Shown piece by piece: positions 1 to 6,355 of a DNA stretch of 22,953 nucleotides (positions are counted from its first letter, which is position 1; each line of letters starts with the position of its first letter). The notes beneath the pieces are model-generated. The model worked only from the letters and a program-made list of their open reading frames with translations, searched no databases and was not told where the DNA came from. A program made the position numbers and the translations under genes. This DNA is from Paracoccaceae bacterium (GTDB lineage: Bacteria > Pseudomonadota > Alphaproteobacteria > Rhodobacterales > Rhodobacteraceae): assembly GCA_003565055.1 (NCBI GenBank), contig PXDM01000546.1:1-22953 (forward strand), given 5' to 3'.

Positions 1-19
1 GCACGAAGGAGGCCGCAGA

Positions 20-1012
20 ATGAGCACGCCCTTCCTCTCGATCAAGAATCTCGGCGTCACCTTCACCGGCGGCACGCGGCCAGTGCGCGCGGTCAATGAT
101 GTCTCGCTCGACATTGCCGAAGGCGAGGCGGTCGCGCTGATCGGTGAATCCGGCTCGGGCAAATCCGTGACCATGCGCGCGGTGATGCGGCTCAACCCCG
201 AAAAGCGCTCGAAACTCGACGGCCAGATCCTCGTCGGTGGGCGCGATGTGATGGCGATGAACGCGCGCCAATTATCGGGCTTTCGCGGCGGCGAAGCGGC
301 CATGATCTTTCAGGAGCCGCTTCTGGCGCTCGATCCGGTCTACAGTCTGGGCGATCAGATCGTTGAATCGATCCGCCGCCATGAGAGCGTGAGCCGCGAC
401 GCGGCCCGCGCCCGCGCGCTGGAACTATTCGAGCAGGTGCGCATCCCCTCTGCGAAGTCGCGGCTCGACAATTACCCGCATGAGATGTCAGGCGGGATGC
501 GTCAGCGCGCGATGATCGCGCTGGCGCTGGCCTGTCGCCCGAAGCTCCTGCTGGCCGATGAACCGACGACCGCGCTCGATGCGACGGTGCAGATTCAGGT
601 GCTGCTTTTGCTGCGCGAATTGCAGCGCGAGCTGGGCCTGTCGATCCTGTTCGTGACTCATGACATCGGCGCGGCCATCGAGGTCGCCGACCGGATCGCC
701 GTGATGTATGCAGGCCAGATCGTCGAACAGGCGAGCGCGCGCGATCTGATCCGCAGCCCGCGCCATCCCTATACGCTGGGCCTGCTCAAAAGCCGCGCGC
801 ATGATGCCATGATCAAGGGCACGAAGCTCGACGCCATTCCGGGCGCGCCGCCGGATCTGGCGAATCTGCCCGATGGCTGCCCCTTCGCGCCGCGTTGCTT
901 TCTGGCTGATGACGGCTGTCGGCGCAGTGCCATCGCGATGCAGGACCTTACCCCCGGTCATCAGGCGCGCTGTCGCAGGCTGGATCAGACGGCCCTGCAG
1001 GATGCGGGCTGA
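20..1012 (+). CDS. Oligopeptide/dipeptide ABC transporter ATP-binding protein (DppD-like)
   Basis: This 330-aa protein is the cytoplasmic ATPase of a peptide-type ABC importer, powering uptake of dipeptides, oligopeptides or related compounds. Visible motifs: Walker A GESGSGKS (42-49), Q-loop Gln near 98, signature MSGGMRQR (156-163), Walker B LLLADEP (176-182) and H-loop His near 214. The C-terminal end carries the cysteine-bearing GCPFAPRC region typical of the oligopeptide/dipeptide extension, which separates this family from other ABC ATPases. The start is supported by AAGGAGG at 6-12. It is probably the distal part of an operon whose permeases lie before the window. No partner DppF-type ATPase follows; the next gene is convergent, so the second ATPase, if any, must lie upstream or elsewhere. 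The real substrate cannot be read from the ATPase. The neighbouring racemase hints at an amino-acid-derived compound. Confidence 0.93.
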   Translation: MSTPFLSIKNLGVTFTGGTRPVRAVNDVSLDIAEGEAVALIGESGSGKSVTMRAVMRLNPEKRSKLDGQILVGGRDVMAMNARQLSGFRGGEAAMIFQEPLLALDPVYSLGDQIVESIRRHESVSRDAARARALELFEQVRIPSAKSRLDNYPHEMSGGMRQRAMIALALACRPKLLLADEPTTALDATVQIQVLLLLRELQRELGLSILFVTHDIGAAIEVADRIAVMYAGQIVEQASARDLIRSPRHPYTLGLLKSRAHDAMIKGTKLDAIPGAPPDLANLPDGCPFAPRCFLADDGCRRSAIAMQDLTPGHQARCRRLDQTALQDAG

Positions 1013-1025
1013 GCGCCCCGCACCG

Positions 1026-1772
1026 CTACTCTGCCGGGCGGCGCAGCGGCGTGACGGGCGAGAGGTCCTGCGACTTGTCGCGGGGCCAGGCATAGGCGCC
1101 GGTCTTGGCCGTGCGATACCCGCCCCCGGCCAGTGCTTCAGCGAGACGCACGGCCGCATGCACGCCGTCGATCACAGGCATGCCCGTGATGCGGCTGAGA
1201 CTGTCGCACATCTCGGACATGCCCGCGCAGCCCAGAATGACGGCCTCTGCGCCGTCATGGTCCCGCGCGGCATTGATCTGTGCGACGAGCAAGCGCCGCG
1301 CATGGTCAGGATCCGCTTCGAGTGCCAAGACCGGCAGATCGACCGCGCGCACACGCCGCAGCGCATGGTTGACCCCGTAGCGCTGAGCGAGGTCTTCGAT
1401 GATCGGAATCGCGCGCGGCAGGGTCGTGACCACGGAAAACCGCGCCGAGATCATGCTGGCCACGCGCATCGCGGCTTCGGCAATGCCAATCACCGGCCCG
1501 GCCACGACTTCGCGCGCGGCCCCGATGCCGGGATCGTCGAAACAGGCAATGACATGGGCCTGCGCGCCCTCGGCCTCGGCCCGGCGCAGGGCGTCGAGCA
1601 TGGGCGGGACGCAGATGGCTTCGTCGTGATGGCCCTCGATGCTCGGCGGCACAGGTGCCTCGGCCCCCATCGTGCGGATCGCGCATCCCGGGCTCGCCGC
1701 CGCCTGCGCGCACAGCGCGATCTGCGCGGTCATCTCTGCGCTGGAATTGGGATTATAGACAAAGATCTGCAC
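1026..1772 (-). CDS. Asp/Glu/hydantoin racemase family protein
   Basis: A 248-aa member of the cofactor-independent Asp/Glu/hydantoin racemase superfamily, acting in the cytoplasm. The family uses two cysteines as acid/base pair; here they are Cys77 in ACFDDPG and Cys182 in GCAGM. The N-terminus VQIFVYNPNSS matches the usual family start (strand followed by NPNSS). I chose the GTG at 1772 because GGAG lies 8 nt upstream and the family begins there. An upstream ATG at 2087 in the same frame would run through the intergenic region and into the GntR gene. The gene is convergent with the peptide ABC ATPase (13 bp between stops) and divergent from the GntR regulator, which is the obvious candidate controller. 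It may be a hydantoin or an amino acid racemase; the sequence alone does not decide. Confidence 0.88.
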   Translation of the reverse strand: MQIFVYNPNSSAEMTAQIALCAQAAASPGCAIRTMGAEAPVPPSIEGHHDEAICVPPMLDALRRAEAEGAQAHVIACFDDPGIGAAREVVAGPVIGIAEAAMRVASMISARFSVVTTLPRAIPIIEDLAQRYGVNHALRRVRAVDLPVLALEADPDHARRLLVAQINAARDHDGAEAVILGCAGMSEMCDSLSRITGMPVIDGVHAAVRLAEALAGGGYRTAKTGAYAWPRDKSQDLSPVTPLRRPAE

Positions 1773-1837
1773 GGCAAAGGCTCCGATCACTGGCGACACG
1801 AAAAGAAGCGTATCGCAAGGACCGGACACAGGCAATC

Positions 1838-1863
1838 TTGTCGATGTATTTGTCGACAATTTG
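1838..1863. promoter_or_regulatory. Candidate GntR-family operator (TTGTCGACAA palindrome)
   Basis: A perfect 10-bp palindrome TTGTCGACAA spans 1850-1859, with flanking bases extending the symmetry imperfectly (ATTTGTCGACAATT). A second half-site TTGTCGA occurs at 1839-1845. It sits between the divergent racemase and GntR genes, about 80 bp from the racemase start and 90 bp from the regulator start. FCD-type GntR proteins commonly bind short palindromes with TTGT..ACAA ends, so this is the likely autoregulatory site. Binding is inferred. Confidence 0.5.
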
Positions 1864-1950
1864 AGGCAGCTTCGCGCGACACGCCCGGGAAAACGCTTTT
1901 GTCTTCTGCACGCAAAGCCAATATGACGGCATCCGGATAAGGAAACGTCA

Positions 1951-2649
1951 ATGCCCTGGCTCTCGCAGACGACAAAAAACGAGGTCGTGAACCTGATCTG
2001 CGATCGGATCTGGCTGGCGGTCGTGCAGCGCAGCTTGCGCCCCGGCGCGCGGCTGAAAGAAGAAGAACTGACCGAGATTTTCGGCACGACCCGCGCGCGC
2101 GTGCGTCAGGCGCTGGTGCTCTTGGAGCAGGAAGGGCTGGTCTCGCTGGTGCCCAATCGCGGGGCCTGTATCGCAGAGCCCGATATCGAGGAAGCCCGCG
2201 ACGCTTTCGCTGCGCGGCTGCATGTCGAACAACGGCTGGTGACGCGGTTGTGTCAGAAGGTTTCGGCAGACCAGATCGCCGGATTGCGCGCCCATGTCGC
2301 GCGCGAGCGCGCGGCGCACAGCGCTGGTGACAGTGAGGCGATGATCCGTCTGTCGGGTGAGTTTCACATGCTCATCGCGACGCTCGCCGGGGGTGAGCTT
2401 CTTCAGAAGATCCTGCGCACCTTGACGATCCGCACCTCGCTGATCACGGCCATGTATCAGCCCAAAGCCGCGCAGACTTGCGGACCCGACGAACATGCGC
2501 GCATCGTCGATGCGATCGCGGCCCGCGATGAGGCGCGCGCCATGGCGGAAATGTCGCATCACATGACGCATCTCGAAGCGGAACTCCAGCTTTCGCAGGG
2601 CACGCCGCCTGTCTCGGGCCTGCGCGCCGCTCTTCTCGGTCACGTCTGA
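1951..2649 (+). CDS. GntR family transcriptional regulator, FCD subfamily
   Basis: A 232-aa DNA-binding regulator. Residues 11-75 form the GntR winged helix-turn-helix, including RPGARLKEEELTEIFGTTRA and the wing LVPNRGACIAEP. Residues 80-215 form an all-helical FCD effector domain with the usual ligand/metal histidines (FHMLIA near 139, DEHARIV, and a HHMTHLE segment). The start has AAGGA at 1939-1943 with 7 nt spacing. It is divergent from the racemase gene with a TTGTCGACAA palindrome between them, so it probably represses itself and the racemase, and perhaps the peptide transporter. FCD regulators usually sense small organic acids or amino acid derivatives, but the effector is unknown. 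Confidence 0.92.
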   Translation: MPWLSQTTKNEVVNLICDRIWLAVVQRSLRPGARLKEEELTEIFGTTRARVRQALVLLEQEGLVSLVPNRGACIAEPDIEEARDAFAARLHVEQRLVTRLCQKVSADQIAGLRAHVARERAAHSAGDSEAMIRLSGEFHMLIATLAGGELLQKILRTLTIRTSLITAMYQPKAAQTCGPDEHARIVDAIAARDEARAMAEMSHHMTHLEAELQLSQGTPPVSGLRAALLGHV

Positions 2650-2676
2650 CGCCCGGCGCGCTCTGGCAGCATCTGC

Positions 2677-3855
2677 TTACAAAAGCAGCCGGGGGGTCTC
2701 GCCCATATCCAACTCGGAAAATACAGTGCCCGCCACATCGCTGGCCGCCAGCCCGAACATGTCCCGCATCGCCCAAGCCGCATAGGCGCGGATGTCGCGC
2801 AGCGGCATGAGGTCACGCCCGGCATACATGTCGGCCTCCGCCAGTCCCGGCCAGCCGCCGAACATCCGCCCGCCGCGCAACGCGCCCCCGGCCATAAGCA
2901 AGGCCCCGCCGGTCCCGTGATCCGTGCCGCGCGTGCCGTTTTCGCGCAATGTGCGGCCGAATTCGGTCATCGCCAGCACCATCGTGCGCGACCAGTCCGG
3001 CCCCAGCCCGTCACGCAAACCCAGGAGCGCGTCCTGCAACCGGGCGAGCGCGGGCAGAATGGCACGCGGCTGGCCCTGATGGGTGTCCCAGCCCGAAATC
3101 GAGAAACTCGCGATCCGCGTGGCCCCGCGCATCTGCTCGGCGACATAGGCCGCCAGCCCCGCGCTATCGCCTGCGCGGGCTTCGTCCATGCCCGCATCGC
3201 CGCCATCCGCGCCCGTCATGTGCAGCGCGGTCTCTCCGGCCTCGGCGAAAAGCGGATCGGCGGCGAAAAGCTGCCCCAGCAGCAGCCGGTTCTGCGGGCT
3301 GAGATCGAGCGCTGTGCCGGGTGTCCAATGGGTCATCGGCGCGGGCCCGTCGAGGATCGTCATGCGCTCGCGCCCGACCGCGAAGGCCGTGCGCGCCTCG
3401 GCGTTTGGCAGGAGCGTCAACAGCCGGTTCAGCCACCCGCTACGCGACAGCGCGGGCGGCAAGTGGCCGGCTGTGCCGACCTCCAGATGATCCTGACCGT
3501 CGAAATGGCTGCGCCGGTCGCGATACGGGGTCGAGGTTGCAGGCGCGAAGGCCAGCTCGCCCGCCCGCCACAGCGGCAATAGCCCATCAAGCGCCGGATG
3601 CAGCGCGAAATAATCATCCAAGGCAAGCCCGCCTTCCGACAGGCTGGGACGAAGCGTCTTGAGCCGGGGATCCCCCATCGGGCGCAGCAGATCCAACCCG
3701 TCCATCGCCCCGCGCAGGATGATCACCACCAGCCGGTTCTCGCCCGGTGCGCCCGCCAGCGTGATCGGGGTCACGAAGGGGCTCGCCGCCAGCGAACAGC
3801 CGAGACCGAGGCTGCGCGTCAGCACGCGGCGGCGGGTCAGCAGTGGATCAGCCAT
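2677..3855 (-). CDS. DUF1501 domain-containing exported protein
   Basis: A 392-aa protein of the DUF1501 family, part of the sulfatase/alkaline-phosphatase-like fold group, with no assigned reaction. The N-terminus has a twin-arginine-type signal (TRRRVLTRSLGLG, residues 7-19, followed by a hydrophobic stretch and a likely cleavage near LAGA), so export in folded form is expected. Family hallmarks present are LRGAMDGLDLL near the start, SISGWDTHQGQ in the middle, and MTEFGRTLRENG followed by TDHGTGG near the end. The start has GGAGG at 3861-3865. It lies 16 bp after the DUF1800 gene in the same direction; this pair occurs together in many bacteria and presumably acts as one unit at the cell surface or in the periplasm. 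Function is not known. Confidence 0.92.
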   Translation of the reverse strand: MADPLLTRRRVLTRSLGLGCSLAASPFVTPITLAGAPGENRLVVIILRGAMDGLDLLRPMGDPRLKTLRPSLSEGGLALDDYFALHPALDGLLPLWRAGELAFAPATSTPYRDRRSHFDGQDHLEVGTAGHLPPALSRSGWLNRLLTLLPNAEARTAFAVGRERMTILDGPAPMTHWTPGTALDLSPQNRLLLGQLFAADPLFAEAGETALHMTGADGGDAGMDEARAGDSAGLAAYVAEQMRGATRIASFSISGWDTHQGQPRAILPALARLQDALLGLRDGLGPDWSRTMVLAMTEFGRTLRENGTRGTDHGTGGALLMAGGALRGGRMFGGWPGLAEADMYAGRDLMPLRDIRAYAAWAMRDMFGLAASDVAGTVFSELDMGETPRLLL

Positions 3856-3871
3856 GGCACGCCTCCATATC

Positions 3872-5230
3872 TCAGCGCCGGTGGAATTCAGGTGCGGCGA
3901 GGATCAGGCCCACACCCTGCGCACGGGTCTCGGCCCCGGCGGCGGCGCGGCGCAGGCGGTCGCTTCCCGCATCCGCCATGGCCGTGTGCACAAAGTCGCG
4001 CGGATCCGGCGGGTCCGGCAGACGCTGCGCAAGCCCCATAGCCCAGTCGATCCGCGCCGCAAGCCGCTGCGGGGTGACCCAATAGGCCGCCGCACCGCCA
4101 TGCCCCGCAGGGCTTGGCACCTGTTCATGCGGCGCGCCCATCTGCGCAAGCGGGCGCGCGATCCAGCCTGCGGTCTCGCGCGGGGAAAGCCCGTCGAGTG
4201 CAGCACGCGGCAGGCCCAGCGCGCGCAGGCTCGCGGCCATCGCCTCCAACGGCGCGCGGGTCTTGGACAGGGGCGCGTGCCAGGCGTCGGGATGCTCCAG
4301 CATCGCCGCATAGAGCGCGGGCAGATCGCCCTGCGCGTCGAGATAGCTCTGGGCCATATGCGCAATCAACGTCGGCGCGGGGCTGTCATGGATGAAATGG
4401 GCGGCCAGTTTGCCCGCCAGATGGTGGGCTGTCTCCGGGCGCATCGCCAGATCGTCGAGCGCCTCCAGGATATGCTCCAGCCGGACCGGGCGCGCGCCGT
4501 AGCGCTTGCCGAAAATCTCGATAATGCCGGGTTCGGCAAGCTCCGGATCGAAATGGAACCCGTCGTCAAGCGAAAAGGTCAGCCCGGTCAGCAACCGCGC
4601 CATCTGCGTGACATCGGCTTGCGTATACTCTGCCTCGACCCCGAGCGTATGGAGTTCCAGCAATTCGCGCGCCATGTTCTCGTTCAGCCCCCGCCGCCCG
4701 CGTCGGCCAATCAGACTGAACGGCCCGGCAGATCTTGCCTGATCCAGATAGCCGAGCATCACCGGGTGCAGCATCGCCGCGCGCAGCATGTCGGCGAAAG
4801 AGCCCATGACATGCAGGCGCAGCGCATCTTCGACGTAAGCCGCGCGCGTGCTCCGGATCAGCCCGCCGCGCGCCTGGGCTGCAAAATGATTGGCCCAGAA
4901 GGTGATCAGCCGCGCGTGAAACCCCACGGGCGCAAAGGCCAGCCGCGCAAGCTCCGCGCGCAGATCGGCCAGCCCGTCATGATGATCCGCGCGGTTGAGC
5001 GCGCGCAGAGCGTCGCGCGCGTCGTCATCCTCGGCCCCGCGCAGAATACGGCGCAAGGCGCGGCGCTCCTGCGCGCGGGCGATGCGCGTGGCAAAGGGGG
5101 TGATGTCTGTCGGCAGGGCAGCTTCGACCGCGAGACTGTCCCAGAGCGCGGACGCACCGGCAGGCGGCGCGTCGCGCGCGCTCAGCCCCGCCCCGAAGCG
5201 GATCGCCGCATGTGTTGCCTGTGAGATCAT
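3872..5230 (-). CDS. DUF1800 domain-containing protein
   Basis: A 452-aa DUF1800 family protein, the usual partner of DUF1501. Family marks are the N-terminal AAIRFGAGLS, the central FWANHFA, the ENMARELLELHTLGV block, and the C-terminal ending in APEFHRR. I chose the ATG at 5230 because it places the AAIRFG motif directly at the N-terminus as in relatives; another in-frame start at 5281 would add 17 residues of unlikely sequence. The Shine-Dalgarno match is weak (AGGTG). A 7-bp inverted repeat CCATAGT/ACTATGG lies just upstream at 5241-5258. No clear signal peptide is visible. It is followed by the DUF1501 gene with a 16-bp gap, so the two are likely cotranscribed. Function is unknown. Confidence 0.9.
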   Translation of the reverse strand: MISQATHAAIRFGAGLSARDAPPAGASALWDSLAVEAALPTDITPFATRIARAQERRALRRILRGAEDDDARDALRALNRADHHDGLADLRAELARLAFAPVGFHARLITFWANHFAAQARGGLIRSTRAAYVEDALRLHVMGSFADMLRAAMLHPVMLGYLDQARSAGPFSLIGRRGRRGLNENMARELLELHTLGVEAEYTQADVTQMARLLTGLTFSLDDGFHFDPELAEPGIIEIFGKRYGARPVRLEHILEALDDLAMRPETAHHLAGKLAAHFIHDSPAPTLIAHMAQSYLDAQGDLPALYAAMLEHPDAWHAPLSKTRAPLEAMAASLRALGLPRAALDGLSPRETAGWIARPLAQMGAPHEQVPSPAGHGGAAAYWVTPQRLAARIDWAMGLAQRLPDPPDPRDFVHTAMADAGSDRLRRAAAGAETRAQGVGLILAAPEFHRR

Positions 5231-5240
5231 CGCACCTGTC

Positions 5241-5258
5241 CCATAGTGGCGACTATGG
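5241..5258. promoter_or_regulatory. Inverted repeat upstream of the DUF1800 gene
   Basis: CCATAGT (5241-5247) and ACTATGG (5252-5258) form a perfect 7-bp inverted repeat around GGCG. It ends about 10 bp before the chosen start codon at 5230, directly above the weak ribosome-binding site. It could be a protein operator or an RNA hairpin affecting translation. No known consensus is recognised. Confidence 0.35.
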
Positions 5259-5315
5259 CGCGAAGGGGCAGGGCGCAGCAAATCACAATCGGGATCTGTC
5301 GCCGCCGCCCCTATG

Positions 5316-5351
5316 GAAAAGCAACGCCCCCGTCCGGATGGACAGGGGCGT
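5316..5351 (-). terminator. Hairpin terminator after the mini-protein gene
   Basis: On the minus strand ACGCCCCTGTCC, a 4-nt loop and GGACGGGGGCGT form a 12-bp stem with one mismatched pair (5324-5351), followed by GCTTTTCC (5315-5322). It lies 27 bp after the mini-protein stop. It would separate the riboswitch operon from the DUF1800/DUF1501 pair. The T-tract is short, so termination strength is uncertain. Confidence 0.6.
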
Positions 5352-5378
5352 GGCGATCAAACCGGACGGGTCGTTTGG

Positions 5379-5453
5379 TCAAATCATGCCGAAGAGCATG
5401 AGCAGGATCACTGCAGACAGAGGAACACCGAGAAACCAGAGAATAATGGGCAT
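5379..5453 (-). CDS. 24-residue hydrophobic mini-protein
   Basis: A 24-aa reading frame starting MPIILWFLGVPLS and ending LLMLFGMI before TGA. Almost every residue is hydrophobic, enough for one membrane-spanning helix, with no charged residue. Support comes from a strong AAGGAG (5461-5466) at 7-nt spacing, position 63 bp after the 100-aa gene on the same strand, and the terminator hairpin just behind it. It is therefore probably the last gene of the cobalamin-riboswitch operon. Small single-helix proteins often attach to and tune membrane transporters or oxidases, but no partner is visible here. I do not recognise a named family. The alternative is a chance frame, which the clear ribosome-binding site argues against. 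Confidence 0.6.
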   Translation of the reverse strand: MPIILWFLGVPLSAVILLMLFGMI

Positions 5454-5516
5454 AAGACATCTCCTTTCATTTGGAGAGACAACCCACAGCCCGGCATCCG
5501 GTTCCGGCTCAGCACC

Positions 5517-5819
5517 TCAAAGTTCGGCCCGGCGCGACTGCGCCCCGCCGCGACGCTGGCGCGGGACCAGCGACAGCGACAGCGGCACGAGCGGCTTGCG
5601 GGTCGAAGCGATCAGCAGATCACAAAACACCGCCACTGCGGGCGAGTTGCGGCTGTAAGGCTGCGCCTTCGCATAAGCAGCCATCGCCGCATGCACATAG
5701 CCTTCATCGCCACGCACACCGCCGAGCCATTGCAGATAGCCCAATTGCCCGAGTTCCAGCGCCCGCTTGGGCGAGACTGGCCCTATATCCAGTTGATAGA
5801 TGGTTCGTTCCAATAACAT
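5517..5819 (-). CDS. Conserved-looking hypothetical protein under cobalamin riboswitch
   Basis: A 100-aa protein that I do not recognise. It begins MLLERTIYQLDIGPVS, has a predicted helical core (RALELGQLGYLQWLGG, then a tyrosine- and alanine-rich stretch and SPAVAVFCDLLIAS), and ends in a basic tail (RQRRGGAQSRRAEL). It has no signal peptide or obvious membrane helix and a single cysteine, so it is probably cytosolic. Codon usage has the GC-rich third positions of its neighbours, supporting real coding. The ATG at 5819 has GGAGGG a few bases upstream; an in-frame ATG at 5897 would lie inside the structured leader and is less likely. It is the first gene after the cobalamin riboswitch, so its expression should fall when B12 is plentiful. 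A role in cobalamin or cobalt uptake, or in B12-sparing metabolism, is inference from position only. Confidence 0.72.
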   Translation of the reverse strand: MLLERTIYQLDIGPVSPKRALELGQLGYLQWLGGVRGDEGYVHAAMAAYAKAQPYSRNSPAVAVFCDLLIASTRKPLVPLSLSLVPRQRRGGAQSRRAEL

Positions 5820-5860
5820 AGCGCCCTCCGCGCATAGGGACGGGGCCAGATGACGCAAGA

Positions 5861-5920
5861 ACCGGGGCGGGCCAGCAATGGCCCACAGAACCGACATGCG
5901 CCGGGGCACCCCCGCCCGGT
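5861..5920 (-). promoter_or_regulatory. Structured expression platform between riboswitch and gene
   Basis: On the minus strand ACCGGGCGGG (5920-5911) can pair with CCCGCCCCGGT (5871-5861) with one bulged C, closing a long hairpin. Inside it GGGCC/GGCCC (5883-5869) forms a competing smaller hairpin. It sits between the aptamer and the ribosome-binding site of the 100-aa gene, where an expression platform is expected. No U-run follows, so translational or Rho-dependent control seems likelier than intrinsic termination. The pairing is seen; the mechanism is inferred. Confidence 0.45.
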
Positions 5921-5954
5921 GAGTAGTCAAGCCACGGCTTATTCAAGGCCGCGC

Positions 5955-6135
5955 GGATGGCAGGTCTCCTGACTCGTGACTCGACGCGGCCCCGCCCCTT
6001 CCCGGCCTGAACAGACCAGTGGTATTCGACAGAGACACTCGCCACTTACAGTTGCGGGGGCAGTTGTGGCATTGGAGATGACTCCGCACCACATTCCCTT
6101 TTCAGCCGACCCGTTCGGGCCGGACACCATCACGT
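5955..6135 (-). ncRNA. Cobalamin (B12) riboswitch aptamer
   Basis: Read on the minus strand this region shows the conserved cobalamin-aptamer elements in order: GATGGTGTCC at the 5' side, GAAAAGGGAATGTGGTGCG, AATGCCACAACTGCCCC, CCCGCAACTGTAAGTGG, the B12-box part ACCACTGGTCTGTTCAGG followed by CCGGGAAGG, and the closing GAGTCAGGAGACCTGCC (5959-5975). Spacing and order match the family well. Ends are approximate. It lies upstream of, and in the same direction as, the 100-aa gene at 5517-5819. Such riboswitches normally lower expression of B12 synthesis, uptake or B12-substitute genes when adenosyl- or aquocobalamin binds. Confidence 0.95.
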
Positions 6136-6355
6136 CGTTGAAGATGACACATTGTGCATCGCTTGTCGACGTACAATCCCACGTTGCGCGGCCCCGATAT
6201 ACTGCTGCGAATGCGCGCTGGCGGGCAGGTCCGCGCGCCCCGTTTCGTTTGCAGCAATCCACCATGACGTCCGGGCGGTTCTGTAGCGCCTGTTGCTTGG
6301 CGCTTCCTTGAAGGGGCGCTGGACCTCCTGCGCCACCGCCCCCTCGATCAGTCTG
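6136..6355. other. Intergenic region between riboswitch and binding-protein gene
   Basis: About 220 bp without a convincing gene. It must hold the promoter of the riboswitch transcript, though I see no confident -35/-10 pair. A GC-rich hairpin (GGGGCG at 6313-6318 with CGCCCC at 6337-6342, extended by CTGG/CCAC) lies just behind the binding-protein stop at 6356 and may be the terminator of the transporter operon; it has no T-run. An imperfect inverted repeat TTGTCGACGTACAA sits at 6163-6176. Confidence 0.5.

Noticed and set aside
1773..2087. N-terminal extension of the racemase to an ATG at 2087
   Set aside because: It would run antisense through the regulator gene and the operator region; the GTG at 1772 has a Shine-Dalgarno and the correct family start.
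3659..5224. A 521-codon open frame on the plus strand opposite the DUF1800 gene
   Set aside because: Arginine- and glutamine-rich, low-complexity antisense translation; the minus strand encodes recognisable DUF1501 and DUF1800 proteins. Long antisense frames are common in GC-rich DNA.
5820..5930. Longer version of the 100-aa protein starting at 5930 or 5897
   Set aside because: These starts lie in the folded RNA leader and lack a clear ribosome-binding site, whereas the ATG at 5819 has GGAGGG just upstream. An N-terminal extension from 5897 is not fully excluded.
6163..6176. TTGTCGACGTACAA as a second GntR operator
   Set aside because: It shares only a half-site with the 1850-1859 palindrome and its symmetry is imperfect; too weak to annotate as an operator.
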